Assembly (NCBI GenBank): GCA_037903475.1
Contig: JBAJFG010000549.1
Span: forward strand, 1,054,001 to 1,118,000
Direction of reading: 5' to 3'
Origin: Ancylostoma caninum
Taxonomy: Eukaryota; Nematoda; Chromadorea; Rhabditida; Ancylostomatidae
Length of the DNA: 64,000 nt
Shown here in pieces: positions 1 through 12,760 of this stretch. Each line of letters starts with the position of its first letter. Positions within the stretch are counted from its first letter, which is position 1. The notes beneath the pieces were generated by a model. The model saw only the letters and a program-made list of their open reading frames with translations, had not been told where the DNA came from and made no database searches. A program made the translations under genes and the position numbers.

Positions 1-777
1 TGTTCTCGGGTAAAAACGCCTAGGAAGTGCTTGCGTAAACGCATTTGCCCTCTATCATAGCTGGTGGTTCGATGTGGGCGCAGTCGCGTTGGTTACTGTA
101 AAAAGTTCAATGTGCGATTGATGTGCGTTTCTTGCGTACGGTTCAATTGTCAAGCTGCGCTGCGTTAGTGACAGTTGACCGCGATCTGTGACAATTGCTC
201 ATAACGATGGTTCCATCAATTCCGTTCTATTTGGCTTCTTTGACGCCTTCTGGCCATTTCCTCGTGGTTTTCCGGATAATTGAGGTAAAGACAGATCTTT
301 CAGTTTACGCATGAAATTTCTTAGCTCATCGTGGTCTTCAGTTCCTATGGCGATTATTAGCTTCTCTTATTCTGTTTGATTCCAGTTCAATTTAAAATTT
401 TACTAAAATTCATCCTTTTTATTTACTAGCCCTTTGCCCCCCTGCTTTGAACTCAAAAGAATGACAGTTCTTGCGCACTGAACTTATTTGGTTCTTCTGG
501 TCTTCCAGGACTTTTGATTTTTGTAACGATTAACTGTATTAGGGGCATAACTGGTTGAATGAGCACTTAGGCCGCCTATTCCGAAAGTGTTATAATTCCA
601 CCTATCAGCTGTTGTGCCGCTCATCATTGAGTTTACCCGAGGTAATCACGGTTACCCTTGAAATTTATGCATTTTCTGGCTTCCATCAAAAAGTTTGCAT
701 GCATGCCGCACGATAAAATGCGAGGTAATCCTGGCATAGTTCGTCCTCGAGTTCATTTGAATTAATTCTTAAGAGAT

Positions 778-1150
778 CTATGAATGTTCTCGGGAAGGTT
801 TAAACCATCCCAGTCATCTACAATGGGAACAAAATCTGATATTTTTTGCTACTCATATAATAATTTGTCTTCATTAACGAAGGTGAGTTACAGTCTGATA
901 ACTCAAAGAAGGCCGGTGGTGTGACTTTGTCTGAAATTACGACCTCATTATGGTTTCGGCCAACTGAAGCAATTTTTGCACTTTCTGATACTGTTACGAC
1001 CGTAATTTCAGAAAAATCACTTCTCCGGCCCTCTCTGAGCTAACAGACCATACTTGAGAACATGCTGATTTTTTTCCTGGAAAGCTCATCCACTATAGTA
1101 GGGCGCACTGGTCGTAATCGTCCCCGGAAAGTTCACAGATCCCGCTGTAG
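778..1150. mobile_element. MITE, GTTCTCGGGAAGG family
   Basis: Left end ATGAATGTTCTCGGGAAGGT; right end GGAAAGTTCACAGATCCCGC in inverse orientation. Consensus terminal repeat across copies is approximately AGCGGGATTCATGAACGTTC followed by TCGGGAAGG. The left end has lost the CGGGATTC part. Confidence 0.6.
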
Positions 1151-1310
1151 AAGGTTTTTTTTCAGAAAAAAATCAATAATTCGTTCTGTCGTGTAATTAC
1201 AGCGACCGTTACCTTGTCACCTATCGTCCGGGTGCGCACATCCGACTCTGTATGTTTTCATCTCACCTGTCCGGTCCGGCGATGGGCGGCGATTTCAAAG
1301 TCACCCAGCG

Positions 1311-1320
1311 TCTGCGTCTC
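1311..1320 (+). promoter_or_regulatory. TCTGCGTCTC decamer
   Basis: Exact copy of the recurrent decamer; other exact copies are at 20628(-), 21517, 23403, 32589(-), 35626(-), 39230, 50529(-), 51225(-) and 62819. A closely related word is known to me as over-represented in C. elegans promoters. Confidence 0.5.
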
Positions 1321-2232
1321 CTCGTCGCACACACTATTTCGGCGCCATCTTACCGTGCAATTGTGTTTGTTGTGGGGTTTTGCAGGGAGTCTAATTGGAG
1401 CGCAGCGATCTCGTCTTGTCTCCTGCTCATCACCTGGCTCAACGAAGGTGTACTCATGGACTGCTGATAACTAATCAATAGCGATCAATAAGTCATTCCG
1501 TGCCGGACCGTAGAATCCGGTGCTTTTGCTCCTTTGTCTCGTGAATTTTCGTGCAATTCTTTGAGAGTTTTCGGGGTTTTTAATGGGGTTTTAGAGGCGT
1601 CGCGTAATCCTACCGTAGTCGTGAACAATTTCACAAGTCGTGCCACTTGAAGAACGCCTCATCACGCTAATCACCGTCCGCGCCGCCAGCGGATTAGCCT
1701 GATGAGTGACCGTGCGCGCGATATCGTTGACGCTCGGGCTGTGTAAACGAAATTCGCACACGATTTTCATTGCCTTCGTTAGAGGACATTTGGGATTGAA
1801 TGGGATTTTTTGGTCTCGAGCCAATGTTTATTCGTCTCTAAATCCCACTGTTTTGGCAGCTGTCTGAAGTGGCCTCCAGCGTTGAAATCCTGTAGGATTC
1901 GCTTTTACATTTTCACTGAAGTGCTGTTTTTTACTGCTTATGCTCTTGAGTTGTGATATATTTCGATAACATCATTAGTAGAATCATACACATGCTGGAT
2001 CAGATTCGCAAGACGCCACGCAAAATGCCGGAGAAATTTCCGGAGATTCTCAACGAAATTTTCTGTTTTATGAGATGTGAGTAGCAGAAACTTTGTGAGC
2101 ATAGTCCCTTTTATTGACTAGAAGGTTCTGTAAATTTTTTCCACTTTTATTTATTTATTTCCTCGTAAAATAATCCTTTTGATAAAGTTTCAAGACCAAT
2201 TTTAGCTAACTAACATTCTTGTCGTGGGCCCG

Positions 2233-2415
2233 GATGCACCATTGACATTACCCAGGGTAAAAGTGTTGGCACCAGCGTGAATGGTGAGTAAATTCGTGTG
2301 TCAATTTCACGTTTACTCTGCGTAGTTTCGATGATATTGTGTGACGTTGTCTATACTCAGCTGTCTCCGGGTTACCATACCCACGGCTATGAGATTACCA
2401 ATCCTTCCAATTAAT
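2233..2415. mobile_element. TTACCC-type MITE remnants
   Basis: GATGCACCATTGACATTACC CAGGGTAAAAGTGTTGGCAC at the left matches the short family arm; GAGATTACCAATCCTTCCAA at the right matches the end of the longer sister family (58640-58805). A composite or recombined copy. Confidence 0.55.
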
Positions 2416-3184
2416 CTTACCTGTCCTTCACGGATGCGCAAAATTTTAACTCTCCTATTTCATTTTACTACTATCATTTTAGATCAAATTGTTTGAAATG
2501 TGTAGAATACTCCTCGTAATTTTTTGTTTTCTTTTTTTCTATTTTTTTTTCAGAATAACCTATTTTATGAGAAGGTTTAAGCTCTATGGTCATTGTTCTA
2601 GAATCAGAGGATTTCTCTTTTATACTCTCACCACTTCCCCCATAGTCCATGATTTTTAACTCTTCCTGAAATGAGGACGTGCAAGCCCTCGTATCCCTTT
2701 GCTCATTGATTGTATTGATTTTTCGCGCTTGTCATCCAGAAGTCTTCTATCACTACATCATCCAATTATGTCCAGTAATTGTAGTGGCGATTGGGGTCCA
2801 ACCGGTTGGCCGTGCCCTTATCGTTGTGTAGGACATCAGCTGTTTAGCGGCGATTTGCAAAACACCGGCAATTTATGGGGTTATGAGCGGCAGCCGAAAT
2901 GGCGCTACGTCGCGATATTCCCAGGATACGCTACGATACGCTTTATGCACGCATATACAGCTGATCCTGGAGTTGTTCTGTTCTGGATCTCTCTCTCTCT
3001 CTCTGGAAGCTCGCTCATTCAAATACTTCCTACTCAGTGACGTTCCATTCGAATCTCTCGAATATTCATGGGTAAAGCGTATTCGGACTAATCGAATCCT
3101 TCGCAGATATGGAGCAACAGCTAGTGTTTCCGTTTCATTCGAATGTTTGAATGTATAGGATCGGATTTTTCACTTTATTTGCGC

Positions 3185-3262
3185 ATTATTTATTTATTTC
3201 TATTTACATCTATCTAACTATTTATTTACTTATCACATTCATTCATTCATTCAGTCATTCAA
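3185..3262. repeat. Short TTTA and TTCA microsatellite tracts
   Basis: TTATTTATTTATTTC near 3187 and (ATTC)5 near 3237-3260. Confidence 0.8.
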
Positions 3263-4783
3263 GAATTTGCGCTGGTATGTAAGCTGCGCCTGTAAGTTTT
3301 ATCAAAGTTCTCTTATGAACTTACTTACATAGAACGACTAGTGGGCTTTCAGGACAGCAAACGAACGATGACAGCACTCTTTTCATGCCTTCAAAGGGAT
3401 CCCTGAAATGGAACGTACAATTTTTTGATATCGTATCTAACGAATATTTCCACTTCCATTGCGTTGAGCTATTTTTAAGGATTTTTTGTCCATCTGTTCG
3501 TGTTCAAATCCATTGCAATCGCAACCGCTCTGCGTATCAGGGCGTGACATCTGGATTAGCTGACGGTTTTTGTGACATCCTGTGAAAAATGCGCCCACAA
3601 CACATACTAAAGTGTTGGCTTTTGGCCTATTAAATGGTTTGTAATTTGTTGGTTAATCTCTTCAGTGACATTAGGAAACTATATATATCGTATCTTCACT
3701 TGTCCTCGGAACATCTTATTTGTTTATTTTGTAATACAGCACATCCTTGTCAACATAATATACAGATCCAAATGCAAATAATCTCCATCTGCAGACATAT
3801 TCAGGTATATGCATGTCAGCATCGAGGCCTACATTTTTGTTTGCACTAAGCCCCATGATCTTAAGTTAGTAGCGCAAGTACTCGTCAGCTGCTTCTTTGT
3901 TTATGTATTTATTGTAACATGTTAATACCACCCTACCTGAAAAAATACAGAAAAAAAGAAAGACATGAGCGCAACATGAAATAATATTGGAAGCCATGAG
4001 GAGCAACATTTGAAACGGCAACAGTTCATTAGATTTCAAAAACCATAAAGTAATAAGCTACTTTATTCATATTTGCTTTTCAAGTAAAAGAGATCCCATC
4101 GCTATTTTTGATGAATTTTAAATATTCAGAAAGTGCTCTGAGATGAAAGAAATTTGTCCTATTGTGATCTTCCTACTTGACATATGCGGATTCTACTATT
4201 CTTCTTTGGAAAGCTCCTATCCAGAGAAGTTTCCTAGGATTGGCAGTCTATTTCTTCATTTTTGGAATAGTATCAGCCAGTGGACAGCAAAAGAATAGCT
4301 GCTGACAGTGTGCTCACATGCTGAAGATGAGCGTCTGGCTTTTTTACTTGATACTTCTACTAGTTTTGCAGGCATAGTAAAATGTTATTAACCGATACAC
4401 GCTGTTCAATTTCTATTATTTTGTAGAGCAACTCTTTCTCAATACGAAGATATTATTTAAATCCCCTATCAGTTAATCAGTTATCAGTCACTCAATCTAT
4501 CTACATACTGCTCATATATTCATGAAATAGCGAGTGCATCTTTGTAATCATGAAGGTCTTGAGCAGTAATAGAGCGTAGACTACAACTCTGGTCCACTAC
4601 TTGTTGCCAAAATAAGGAGTCCACAGCTGGAATCGGTTCTGGCAGCAAGCCAAGCAAGCATTTTCGCGGATCGGCCGGTGGTCATTCGTGACCTGGTTTT
4701 AGTTGAACATTTTGGCGTAGGCTATCCAGTAGCTTTACTTATGCGTGGATATTATAAATAACTCATGAATTTCGATGAAGGAG

Positions 4784-5217
4784 TCATTTTGTATTTAATG
4801 TTAGAGCTTTGTTCTGCTGAAAACAAAAAAAGTTCCCTCACAATGTCAGATGTGGGTGACGTGACCATCAATTTTGATCGCCACCACTGCTGACCTGGTC
4901 CCAGTATGCTGGGCCAGCACATCTGGTGGGCGAACCAGAATATTGGCAGGAACTCTGCTACTGAACTGCTCCGCTGTTCATGCACATCAGCTTCAATTTT
5001 TGTGTGCTTCTGAAGTTTCGCTCAGGTTCTTCTCCGCATCCGCTCCGTTCAAGTGACATTCTTCGGTTCCAACGTCGTGGCTGTTATGAATGGCTTTTTT
5101 GTGCAAATCTGTTAATTTTTCTTTGAAATCATACGAAGTAATAGAAGGTGAAGCCTTGTTCACATCCTTTCTCTTTTTTTTCATTACCTTGTTCGATTGG
5201 ACACCATTTTTGCTCTA
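4784..5217 (-). CDS. Possible minus-strand gene fragment, unrecognised
   Basis: An open stretch from 5214 down to 4993 (start ATG at 5184) encodes a hydrophilic peptide with an NLS-like KVMKKKRKD, then SYDFKEKLTDLHKKAIHNSH and ECHLNGADAEKNLSETSEAH. Downstream, a 60-nt open exon (4954-4895) reads SSCQYSGSPTRCAGPAYWDQ and ends at CAG|gtcagc; a 78-nt intron ends at a strong acceptor (ctttttttgttttcag), followed by QNKALTLNTK and a stop (4816-4784). The two parts are not joined by an obvious intron. I do not recognise the family; it may be a real small gene, a gene relic or chance. Confidence 0.25.
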
Positions 5218-5219
5218 GA

Positions 5220-8060
5220 AAGGATAATCCAACAATTTTTTTTTCTTATTTGAGAAAGGCGAGTAGGCACGAATTTTCATTTCTATGGACAGCAGAACCT
5301 GAAATTCTGAAGTTCTGATCCCCTTTTGTAAAGATTAGGCAATCGTCGATTTCGTAGGGAATACCCCCTAACGACTATTCGGCCCATCATTTTTAACCAA
5401 TCCCAGGGGATGGGCCATCGCTTCGGGAAAACTCGGAAAATTTCCGCCATTCCTCAGAATCCGTAACCACCACCGTTTCCGTACCAACGATTTTCATAGG
5501 CAAGCGTTTCTAAAAGTCCTGTCTTGCTCCCCCTCCCCCCTTTGCAAGTGGCATCAATTCTTAGAAAGTTGTGGTATAGTACATGTGGCCGGACTCGCGA
5601 ATGTTCTCGGGGAAAATTGGGGCCTACTCACAAGCCCAACGCATGAGTTGCTGGATATAAACTGCTGTACATAAATGAAGGGATGCTCTCAACGTCTAAT
5701 CACCTTGCTGGGACGATTTTCCGCTCGGGGAATCCGCCATGTTTTTCTGGATTGGTCAACGCTTTCTCCAGAGCGCTTATGCATCACATGACTGATTTTT
5801 GGCAGGTGATTTGTTGGATGGATAGGCATATCTTTTGAGATCTTTGCACTGCAGATGCTTGCTCATTCCCTAATATGCAAGGTAGTTATTTTTCTGCTGC
5901 CCAACAGAATATTTAGTTCCTTGCATGATCCATACCGAATTTTTATTACTTTTCTTTCAACAACAGTTATATCTTCTCCCAGAACAATACTCATATGAAT
6001 AATGTGGGTTTCCCGGATCAGCCGGAGCTGCTGCGAACAATCTTTACTCGACCGACCACGCCCACCTCGTTATTCCACTCGCACATGTTTCAAACTCAAT
6101 GCTCGCAGCCCTCGTTTTCGCGAATATGATGCATGGTGTCTCTAGTGGTGTTCTTTGGCCAAAGGTTACTAGTACGCTGAAATAGCGATCCTTTATCTCT
6201 CTAGTGTTGAAGTTTTGAAGGGAATTTTCGAATATTTGTGGGGCCTACAGGTCATGGGACATTACCTTGGATCGAATTTTCATGAATAAAAAGCAATTTA
6301 TGCCAATTTTGGATCACATTTAGCGAGAAGATGGTAGAATTTGCGATTTCCTCCTACTCTTTTAAATTTGCTTGCGTACCCTCTTCTTTTTTCACGTCCA
6401 GACTTCCCATATTATTTCATTGCAGGTTTCCGCTAACAAGCTCAAGGCTTCGGGAGTATACATGTAGTCCACTCACCTCGCATAGACCTCTTGTGTGTTT
6501 GCTTGTGCTAGATACTTGAATCGAAAGGCTGGCAAACCCGAGTTTGAAAATCAGTCTCGCATGAGAGGGCGAGAGGTGGGGGGAGGGGAGTAGCAGCTCT
6601 ATCGCAGCAGTAAAAATATTTCACTTGTCCTTTTGGGAATGCGGCTGCGGCGAGAATTTTAGTTATCATAGCATGTAAATGATGTTAAAATTCATGTTGT
6701 TTATCTTACAAAAAGCCTAAGCAGGTCCTATTCATATCATGACAAATTTGCTTTTAACCGTGACAGACATCTCAACAAAGTCATTTATTCTTAGAGAAGT
6801 CAGGGATAACAATTGAAGATAATTAGTATATACTTTTTTATTCTGATTCGCATAAGAGCGCCATGAGGCCCCTATTTTTCCAATTTTCATACTGAAATAC
6901 AATACAATGGAATAGGGTTCTCGGACACGTTGAATTAGAAGATAGCAAGGGTTTTTGTCAGGAATGTTCGCGGGAGCAGATATCGTCATTTTTGGGGTGC
7001 CCCTATATTTATGATAGGCACTGTATACCTTTTTCTTCTATTTCCAGGAATACAAGCCTATTACTTATCCTTGTGTTTGTGCAAGAAACTCAGGAGTACG
7101 GCATATGGACTGGAAGCATTGGCCGGCCAGTATACCCATAAACCTGAATGGTCTGATAGGGTGTAAATAATTTCCGGGACAAATAAAAACTGTTTCTTCT
7201 TAACAGGCGTAGGTGAGAATATATAATACGCGCAAAGAGCCATTCCTAATTCATGAAGTCCGGTCGATGCCTTCTGCCTTATATCGGAGCTCTTATGCAA
7301 GCATCTTTCTATTTCCATATGCTTCTGAATATTTGAGTATTCATTATTCTGCTTATGTGTTCCTGAGTGGCTTGCGACAGTAAAAAATCTGCTCTCATGT
7401 CCGAATCTCTCGCATTTAAAATATCGTTCTTGTTATCCAGTTCCGTCACCATCCTAGCAGCTGCTGGTCCGTTCGTCGTCACATCGTATGACATGCCAGT
7501 CATTGAGTGAACATGGCCGAGTGGTTAAGACTTCCAGCGCGGATGACACCTCACATTACAGCGCATTTGTGGACGGGATGTCCCATGTGGTCGGCGCGTT
7601 CTTTGCGCTGCAAGAAAGTTATGATCATGTAACGTTGTTTACTGCATTACTGCCGACGCCCACCACTTGTGTGCGGAACTGCGGTCTGGAAAAATATTAT
7701 TCGTAGGATCCGCTCTGGAAAACTTGGAACTCTTCACTTTAATAATAATGATAATGATGATAATAATAATATTTATTATCTGTTACTGGATATAGCAGTT
7801 ATGCACCGAATGATAGAGAAGCACACCGATAGATACTAGGATATGACAGATGTAAGAGGATGGTACTCGAGAATTAGGTAACCAATGCGGTCAATCAGGT
7901 AGAGGAAGAGGGAGTGGATCACAGGGCCAGGAAGAGCAGTGGCCGCCAACACCGCAAGTCCATCAGAGGGGTAGATCAGGACTCCGGATACAAACTTAGT
8001 AGGTCCGTCAATTCTGTATGTCCTGTTGAGGATACAAAGATGGAATCCAAAAATGCTGTA
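5220..8060. other. No gene recognised
   Basis: A possible MITE end at 5592-5612 (AATGTTCTCGGGGAAAATTG) and an isolated tRNA A-box-like ATGGCCGAGTGGTTAAG at 7512, without a B box. No coding signal that I can support. Confidence 0.5.
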
Positions 8061-8069
8061 GCACTCTAT

Positions 8070-8235
8070 TAGGCAAGAAGGATGTATCGTTGGAAGGGTT
8101 GGTAATCTCGTACCTATGAGTAGCAGCTGGATATAGACAGCTTGACATATGGGTAAATATGTTGATGGGTGGCAGGTAAGGGGTAAGTTGGGGGCATGTT
8201 AACAGATTTACCATGGGTAACGGTATAGTGCATCC
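8070..8235. mobile_element. Longer TTGGTAATC sister-family MITE
   Basis: GTTGGAAGGGTTGGTAATCT CGTACC at the left, GACATATGGGTAAATATGTT and GGGTGGCAGGTAAGGGGTAA in the middle, CCATGGGTAACGGTATAGTG CATC at the right. It shares these blocks with the reverse complement of 58640-58805. Confidence 0.65.
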
Positions 8236-8739
8236 GCTCCCAGATTTCGCTCCCATACTCAGACAGATGCAGATTCCATTTCATCTGCTGGGGTAGGTAG
8301 ACTCAGACAGTTCAATCGTCTGATAGGGTTTTGACGGTGGCATTTACCAATCTATTATGTTACTCAAGAGGTGATATTTGCTCTAGAATAAGCTCGACCA
8401 ACTGTGATCGAGGCACATACAAATTTTGTCTTTTACCAGGACTTCGACATTTCCGACGCAAACGTGCTGCCATTGTGCTGCTGTTGCCCTATTGTTACCG
8501 ACACCACAAGGTACAGCGCTTCTTGCATTGCCTTCATGGATATAGTACCTATTTCGATGCATGGAACACTAACCTTGCTTCTTGTAGAACATTTGCTGTA
8601 CTTTTTGTGCCTCTGACGACCATTCTCGACTTTATAGTGGCGAATTCAATGTCTGGATATCATAAAACCGGACGCCTGAATCTGTCGCCACCATGTCCTC
8701 GCACTTGTCCTTTTCTCTAACCCATTTAACAAGCGTCGA

Positions 8740-9010
8740 GTCGCATACTCGGCCCGCCCGTGACGTACCGGTTCACAACTCATAATCGCAGTCGAAAAAG
8801 TGACTGCTAACGAGCGTGGACCGTTTGCTGGTTGTATTACCCGCAGGGAGTCGGGTTTAATTAGTGGACGCGGCCACGGTTTTTTCCGCAGATGTTCCGG
8901 CGAAACATACACCGTTTGAAAACTGGACGTCGAGGAGGATCTACACGCACCAAAAACGCATCCTCACACACAACAGATGTCATATGCGCGCCTCACTGGC
9001 GCTCATGACT
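8740..9010. promoter_or_regulatory. CpG-rich block
   Basis: Higher GC and CpG than the flanks, with short open frames on both strands (a minus one of 88 codons at 8912-8646). No recognisable protein. Possibly a promoter or an old exon. Confidence 0.25.
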
Positions 9011-9254
9011 TAGCGTCGCGGCTGGGTGATCTCGTTCAGCTGGTTTCGGGGTTATTTTCGGTCCTGATAATAGGGCTAGAACCGTGCCGCGGATTGTCTG
9101 TTGCGAAATTCAGCGCTTTATCAGCAGTTTATCCAACAATTCGTGGCACTTTCCTGACTGTGGGCTTTAAGGCTGGTTCTGCTTTCTGTTCAATCATTAA
9201 TAGCCCCCTTCTTTCAATGTATTGCTCGAAAATTCCTGCCTGATTTACTCTCAT

Positions 9255-9490
9255 TCAACGTCGCTCGTTCTCGCTTTGTATCTACACTCTGTCGCTCGTT
9301 CTCGCTAACCTCACTCACCGCACCAGACTGCATACTGTTCCAGGTAATCTCAAGTTTCGTTCTTATTATCAAATTTATCCCACATGCACCTACGTAGGTG
9401 TGCACACCTGTTCTCGCGCTGCCATTGTCAGGAAAAAGTGTTGTCAACAGCAATTCCCTCCAGTGAGAGCAAAGTCGCTCGTGCTCGCGT
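9255..9490. repeat. Short direct repeats of GTCGCTCGTTCTCGCT
   Basis: The 16-mer occurs exactly at 9260-9275 and 9291-9306, with a relative GTCGCTCGTGCTCGCG at 9474. It may be a relic of a small tandem array. Confidence 0.6.
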
Positions 9491-11611
9491 GCTGTCGCTT
9501 GTCTCCGCTTCCAGTTTGCTTTCGCTTTCGTTTCTGTTATGTTCATTTTTTGAGAATAAAGTCAAAAATAATTTTACGCAGCGAATTAAAGGAGTGAGAG
9601 AGGAAATAAGTGGAATAAATTCTAAAGTAAAATGTTTGGGGGTAATGATGAATATTACAGGAGCAGTTTATACTAGATGCATGCGTTAGAGACGCTCGCG
9701 TATGTACGATAAAGAATAGGCTTAGTCGCAGTCTTGACGCGGCTTAGACGCTGTTTAGACGTGCGCGTTTGCTTCCTCCAGTGTATGCATGCCTCATTTC
9801 CCAGTCTTCGACTGAATGCTCTGCAAATGGATGCGTGCGTCCGACGCGCGACGCGACGCACACGTTTAGTGTCAATTGGCCCATGCTTTCGAACTTCTCA
9901 ACAGGGAATACATCCTGTTGTCTATCCAGGTGCTATTTTCTCGACGTATAATAAACATTACATCAAATTACACAACAATACAATACGACGGTAATTTGAA
10001 TTTAAATTTTTTAAAAACTTGAACCGGCCTACTCCTGTCTTCTCGTTACGAATCGTAGTATAAGCAGCACATATGTCACTAACAGTTTTATTAGTGGCGG
10101 TGTCATTGTTTACGATGCCAGCACAGCTTTGTGCACTCGTAAAGCTGGCAATGGTTTATCGCTGTTCGATCGGACAGCGAGTGGGCGGAGCTTATCTCTT
10201 CACCTAGTGGGGGGAAATTTCGCTGAAATGTTTTCTGTTTGCACTTTGATGACTTTCACCTTGCATCTGTCAATTCGTTTTTCTCGATGGTTGTAAAAAG
10301 AATGTGAAATAGGAGCACTGCAGCACAGTGGGCAAAAATTGATGAAAGATCTTTCCATAGTTCAGTTTACAGCAGTAAATTTCACAACGCTGATTTTTAG
10401 AACAATCAATAATTCTACAAGGAAAGGGCCTAATTTCCATGCTTCTGCTCATATTTGCGCTTGAAAAAGTGTTCCCTGATTGCTGATCTGTGAGGTAACT
10501 GAGAAATTATTGAAAGATCTAATGTGCTAATGCTATACATGGCTCATTCTGAGATGTTCAATGGAGTTTGGAGAGCTTGTCCAGGACTTTCTTCACTGAG
10601 TACTATCGACTTATTAACAGTAGTCGTTGGTGTTCTACTCTCATACATTTATTTCTCTTACGTGCCAAATGAAAACAAAAATGAATTTGGTAGGAGCCGC
10701 CACCTTCGTTGAGCAGACCTAACATTAAATATTCATCTTAATTTATCTGTAATCAAAAGAAGCCCTATGGGAGCAGAACTCGATGTAAATCAGTGGAGGA
10801 ACTCATGCGCGCTTCCACGGTGGTTTTTGGATTTGGTTTTATTCTGAAGTGGACGAGCTCCTCGAGCGAAATTTGATACGGTTCAAAAGCTCCAAAGTAC
10901 GTGCAATACCCTCGCTAAATTCTTTTAAAAAGTACACTCGGCGCGCGAAGCTGCGTTCTCTTCGTTCCATCCCTATAAATTTGTTGAGACGCATTGTACT
11001 GCAAAATAAAACCGATGGAAAGAACCGTAATCAATCCAACCTTAGTCTCACTTGAGAGTTGGCTAACAATTCTTAGCTTCACCATGAGATTTTAGGTGTT
11101 GTCGCTCTGCCATAATTTTGTCGCGCACCGCTTGGCTTGCCGCATGCGGCGTCGCGCATGGTTCGCGACGGAATCCTTTAAAATAGGAAATGCTCAAATT
11201 TCACAATTTAACATGAATGTATAACAAATTGCTTATGGATAGGTCATACAGACATGTACGGCTTCGGTTATCTATTCGGACTCTCGATAGAATGCATTGT
11301 ACCAAAAATTATGGTGGATGGAACGAAAAGAAGGCAACTTCGCGGGCCGAGTGTATTTTTTTAGAGAATTTGAGTACTGTACTTGTCTCAGCTGCTCAGG
11401 ATGAGTTCCTCTGTGCTCCTATTCATGTATGTTCCTTGGTAGATTTTTATCTGCTTGCTTTTCCAAATCTGCCGACTTTTCTGGGCAAAAATGAGTGTGC
11501 TCCATCTCAGCAACTTGTCCCAGAGAAGCAGTAACCAGCCTTAACATTGGCTGTCCGTTCGAAATGCCACTCTCTGCTCAGAAAACTCTTCCATTCTTGA
11601 TGGGCAAGAAG

Positions 11612-11652
11612 CTTAGAACCTTACCGGGAGCGTTTATGAATCCCGCCACTGG
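11612..11652 (-). mobile_element. Solitary end of the GTTCTCGGGAAGG MITE family
   Basis: TTACCGGGAGCGTTTATGAA followed by TCCCGCCACTGG matches the right end of the family; no left partner found within about 500 bp. Confidence 0.5.
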
Positions 11653-12409
11653 TAAAACTTTCCTATTTTGCCTAGAGAACAGGTAAGTATTAGGCAAGCA
11701 GACAGGCCCCGCTTTCCTGGAAACCAACCCTGTATCCCTGCACAGGTAGCTTGACGACGTGTACGTGCTAATTGTGAATGTATTATAGAATTTCCTAGAG
11801 ACGTTGGATGTGCTGCATTTCCAGGAGCGATGTCAGTTGTCATGGTCAGTTTCGTTGCTAGGACATGAAACTTGATCTGATCTCAACAGTTTTCGCCTGC
11901 TTCTCTCCTGCTTACAGTAGTGGTTTCATCTTACATGAGCGCTCAAGAATTCGCTCTCTTGTGATAATCTCCGCCCCGATATGGCATAGGCATTTAGCAA
12001 TTCTCTTTATGGAAATCTAGAATTGAATAGAATCCGGAATTCTTGAGGAGGTTTATTAGTTTTGAAGCTGAAAGCTGGAATAACTGAGAATCTCTGAATA
12101 TATTATCTTATTGTCCTTAGAACGTGAAATTGTGGCCTTAGAAACCTCTATGGACATGTGGGATTCTGCGATCGACATCAACTTCCTGCACTTAGTCTAA
12201 AAAATTACATACCCTAAATTCCTTCTTACAAATCCTCGGGGGTTATTTTGCATGCTAATAATTTTTGGAAAATCCCAATTTTCGACTTATTCGAAATCGA
12301 ATTCCTTTTCTGATTCATACATATATCTAATGCAATGTTCGGTCCTGAGCATAGCAGATTTCTTCAAAACGAGCTGTCTCACAAAATTCGTACTAAGCTT
12401 GCAACGGCG

Positions 12410-12760
12410 CGAGTATCGTCCCACGACTTCTCTGCGAACTTCCCATTGACAATGAGTTGCGCCCGTATTTGTCGGGAATCATCGCCCGAAACGTCGCGCT
12501 TCGTTTTCGACGTTCTATCGTATCAATCGCAGGCTGTTTTAATGTTTTTCTTGTGGAAACGCTCTTTGCTCCGCGCAGGAACGCGATCGCTGCTGCCGTG
12601 GCGATCGCACGCCTCGGCGATCACTCATCGTCCGCAGGAATCGCCCGTTCCGTCGGCGATTGTGGTTCGTTCCGGGCTCGACGGGTCTGCGGTTGTTGTA
12701 AGGGCGCATTCAGCAGAAAACAATATGGGTCCGATCGGTAGTGATATGGCTTTCTTCTCC
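12410..12760. promoter_or_regulatory. CpG-rich block with clustered GCGATC words
   Basis: CpG-dense island in A/T-rich DNA. Within 12589-12665 the word GGCGAT(C/T) or its complement ATCGCC occurs about six times, including palindromic GCGATCGC twice. Two plus frames stay open across it (170 and 94 codons) but neither matches a family and both are rich in TCG codons, so composition is the likelier cause. Candidate promoter or enhancer. Confidence 0.35.

Larger units (their letters stand above)
1..4780. other. Gene-poor stretch
   Basis: Apart from two MITE regions (778-1150, 2233-2415), the short microsatellites near 3200 and a decamer at 1311, only short open frames occur. The first bases (GTTCTCGGG) may be a cut end of the GTTCTCGGGAAGG MITE family. 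A CpG-richer patch at 1210-1440 carries the decamer. Confidence 0.5.

Noticed and set aside
7509..7585. tRNA-Ser/Leu-like ATGGCCGAGTGGTTAAG
   Set aside because: A box only; no B box, no acceptor or T-arm pairing downstream.
8600..8770. Minus-strand open stretch reading LVKWVREKDKCEDMVATDSG
   Set aside because: Looks protein-like for about 45 codons but is closed by stops at both ends without splice sites; too short to claim.
9255..9490. Repeated GTCGCTCGTTCTCGCT as a possible CRISPR-like or satellite array
   Set aside because: Only two exact units and one relative, with irregular spacing; the organism is a eukaryote.
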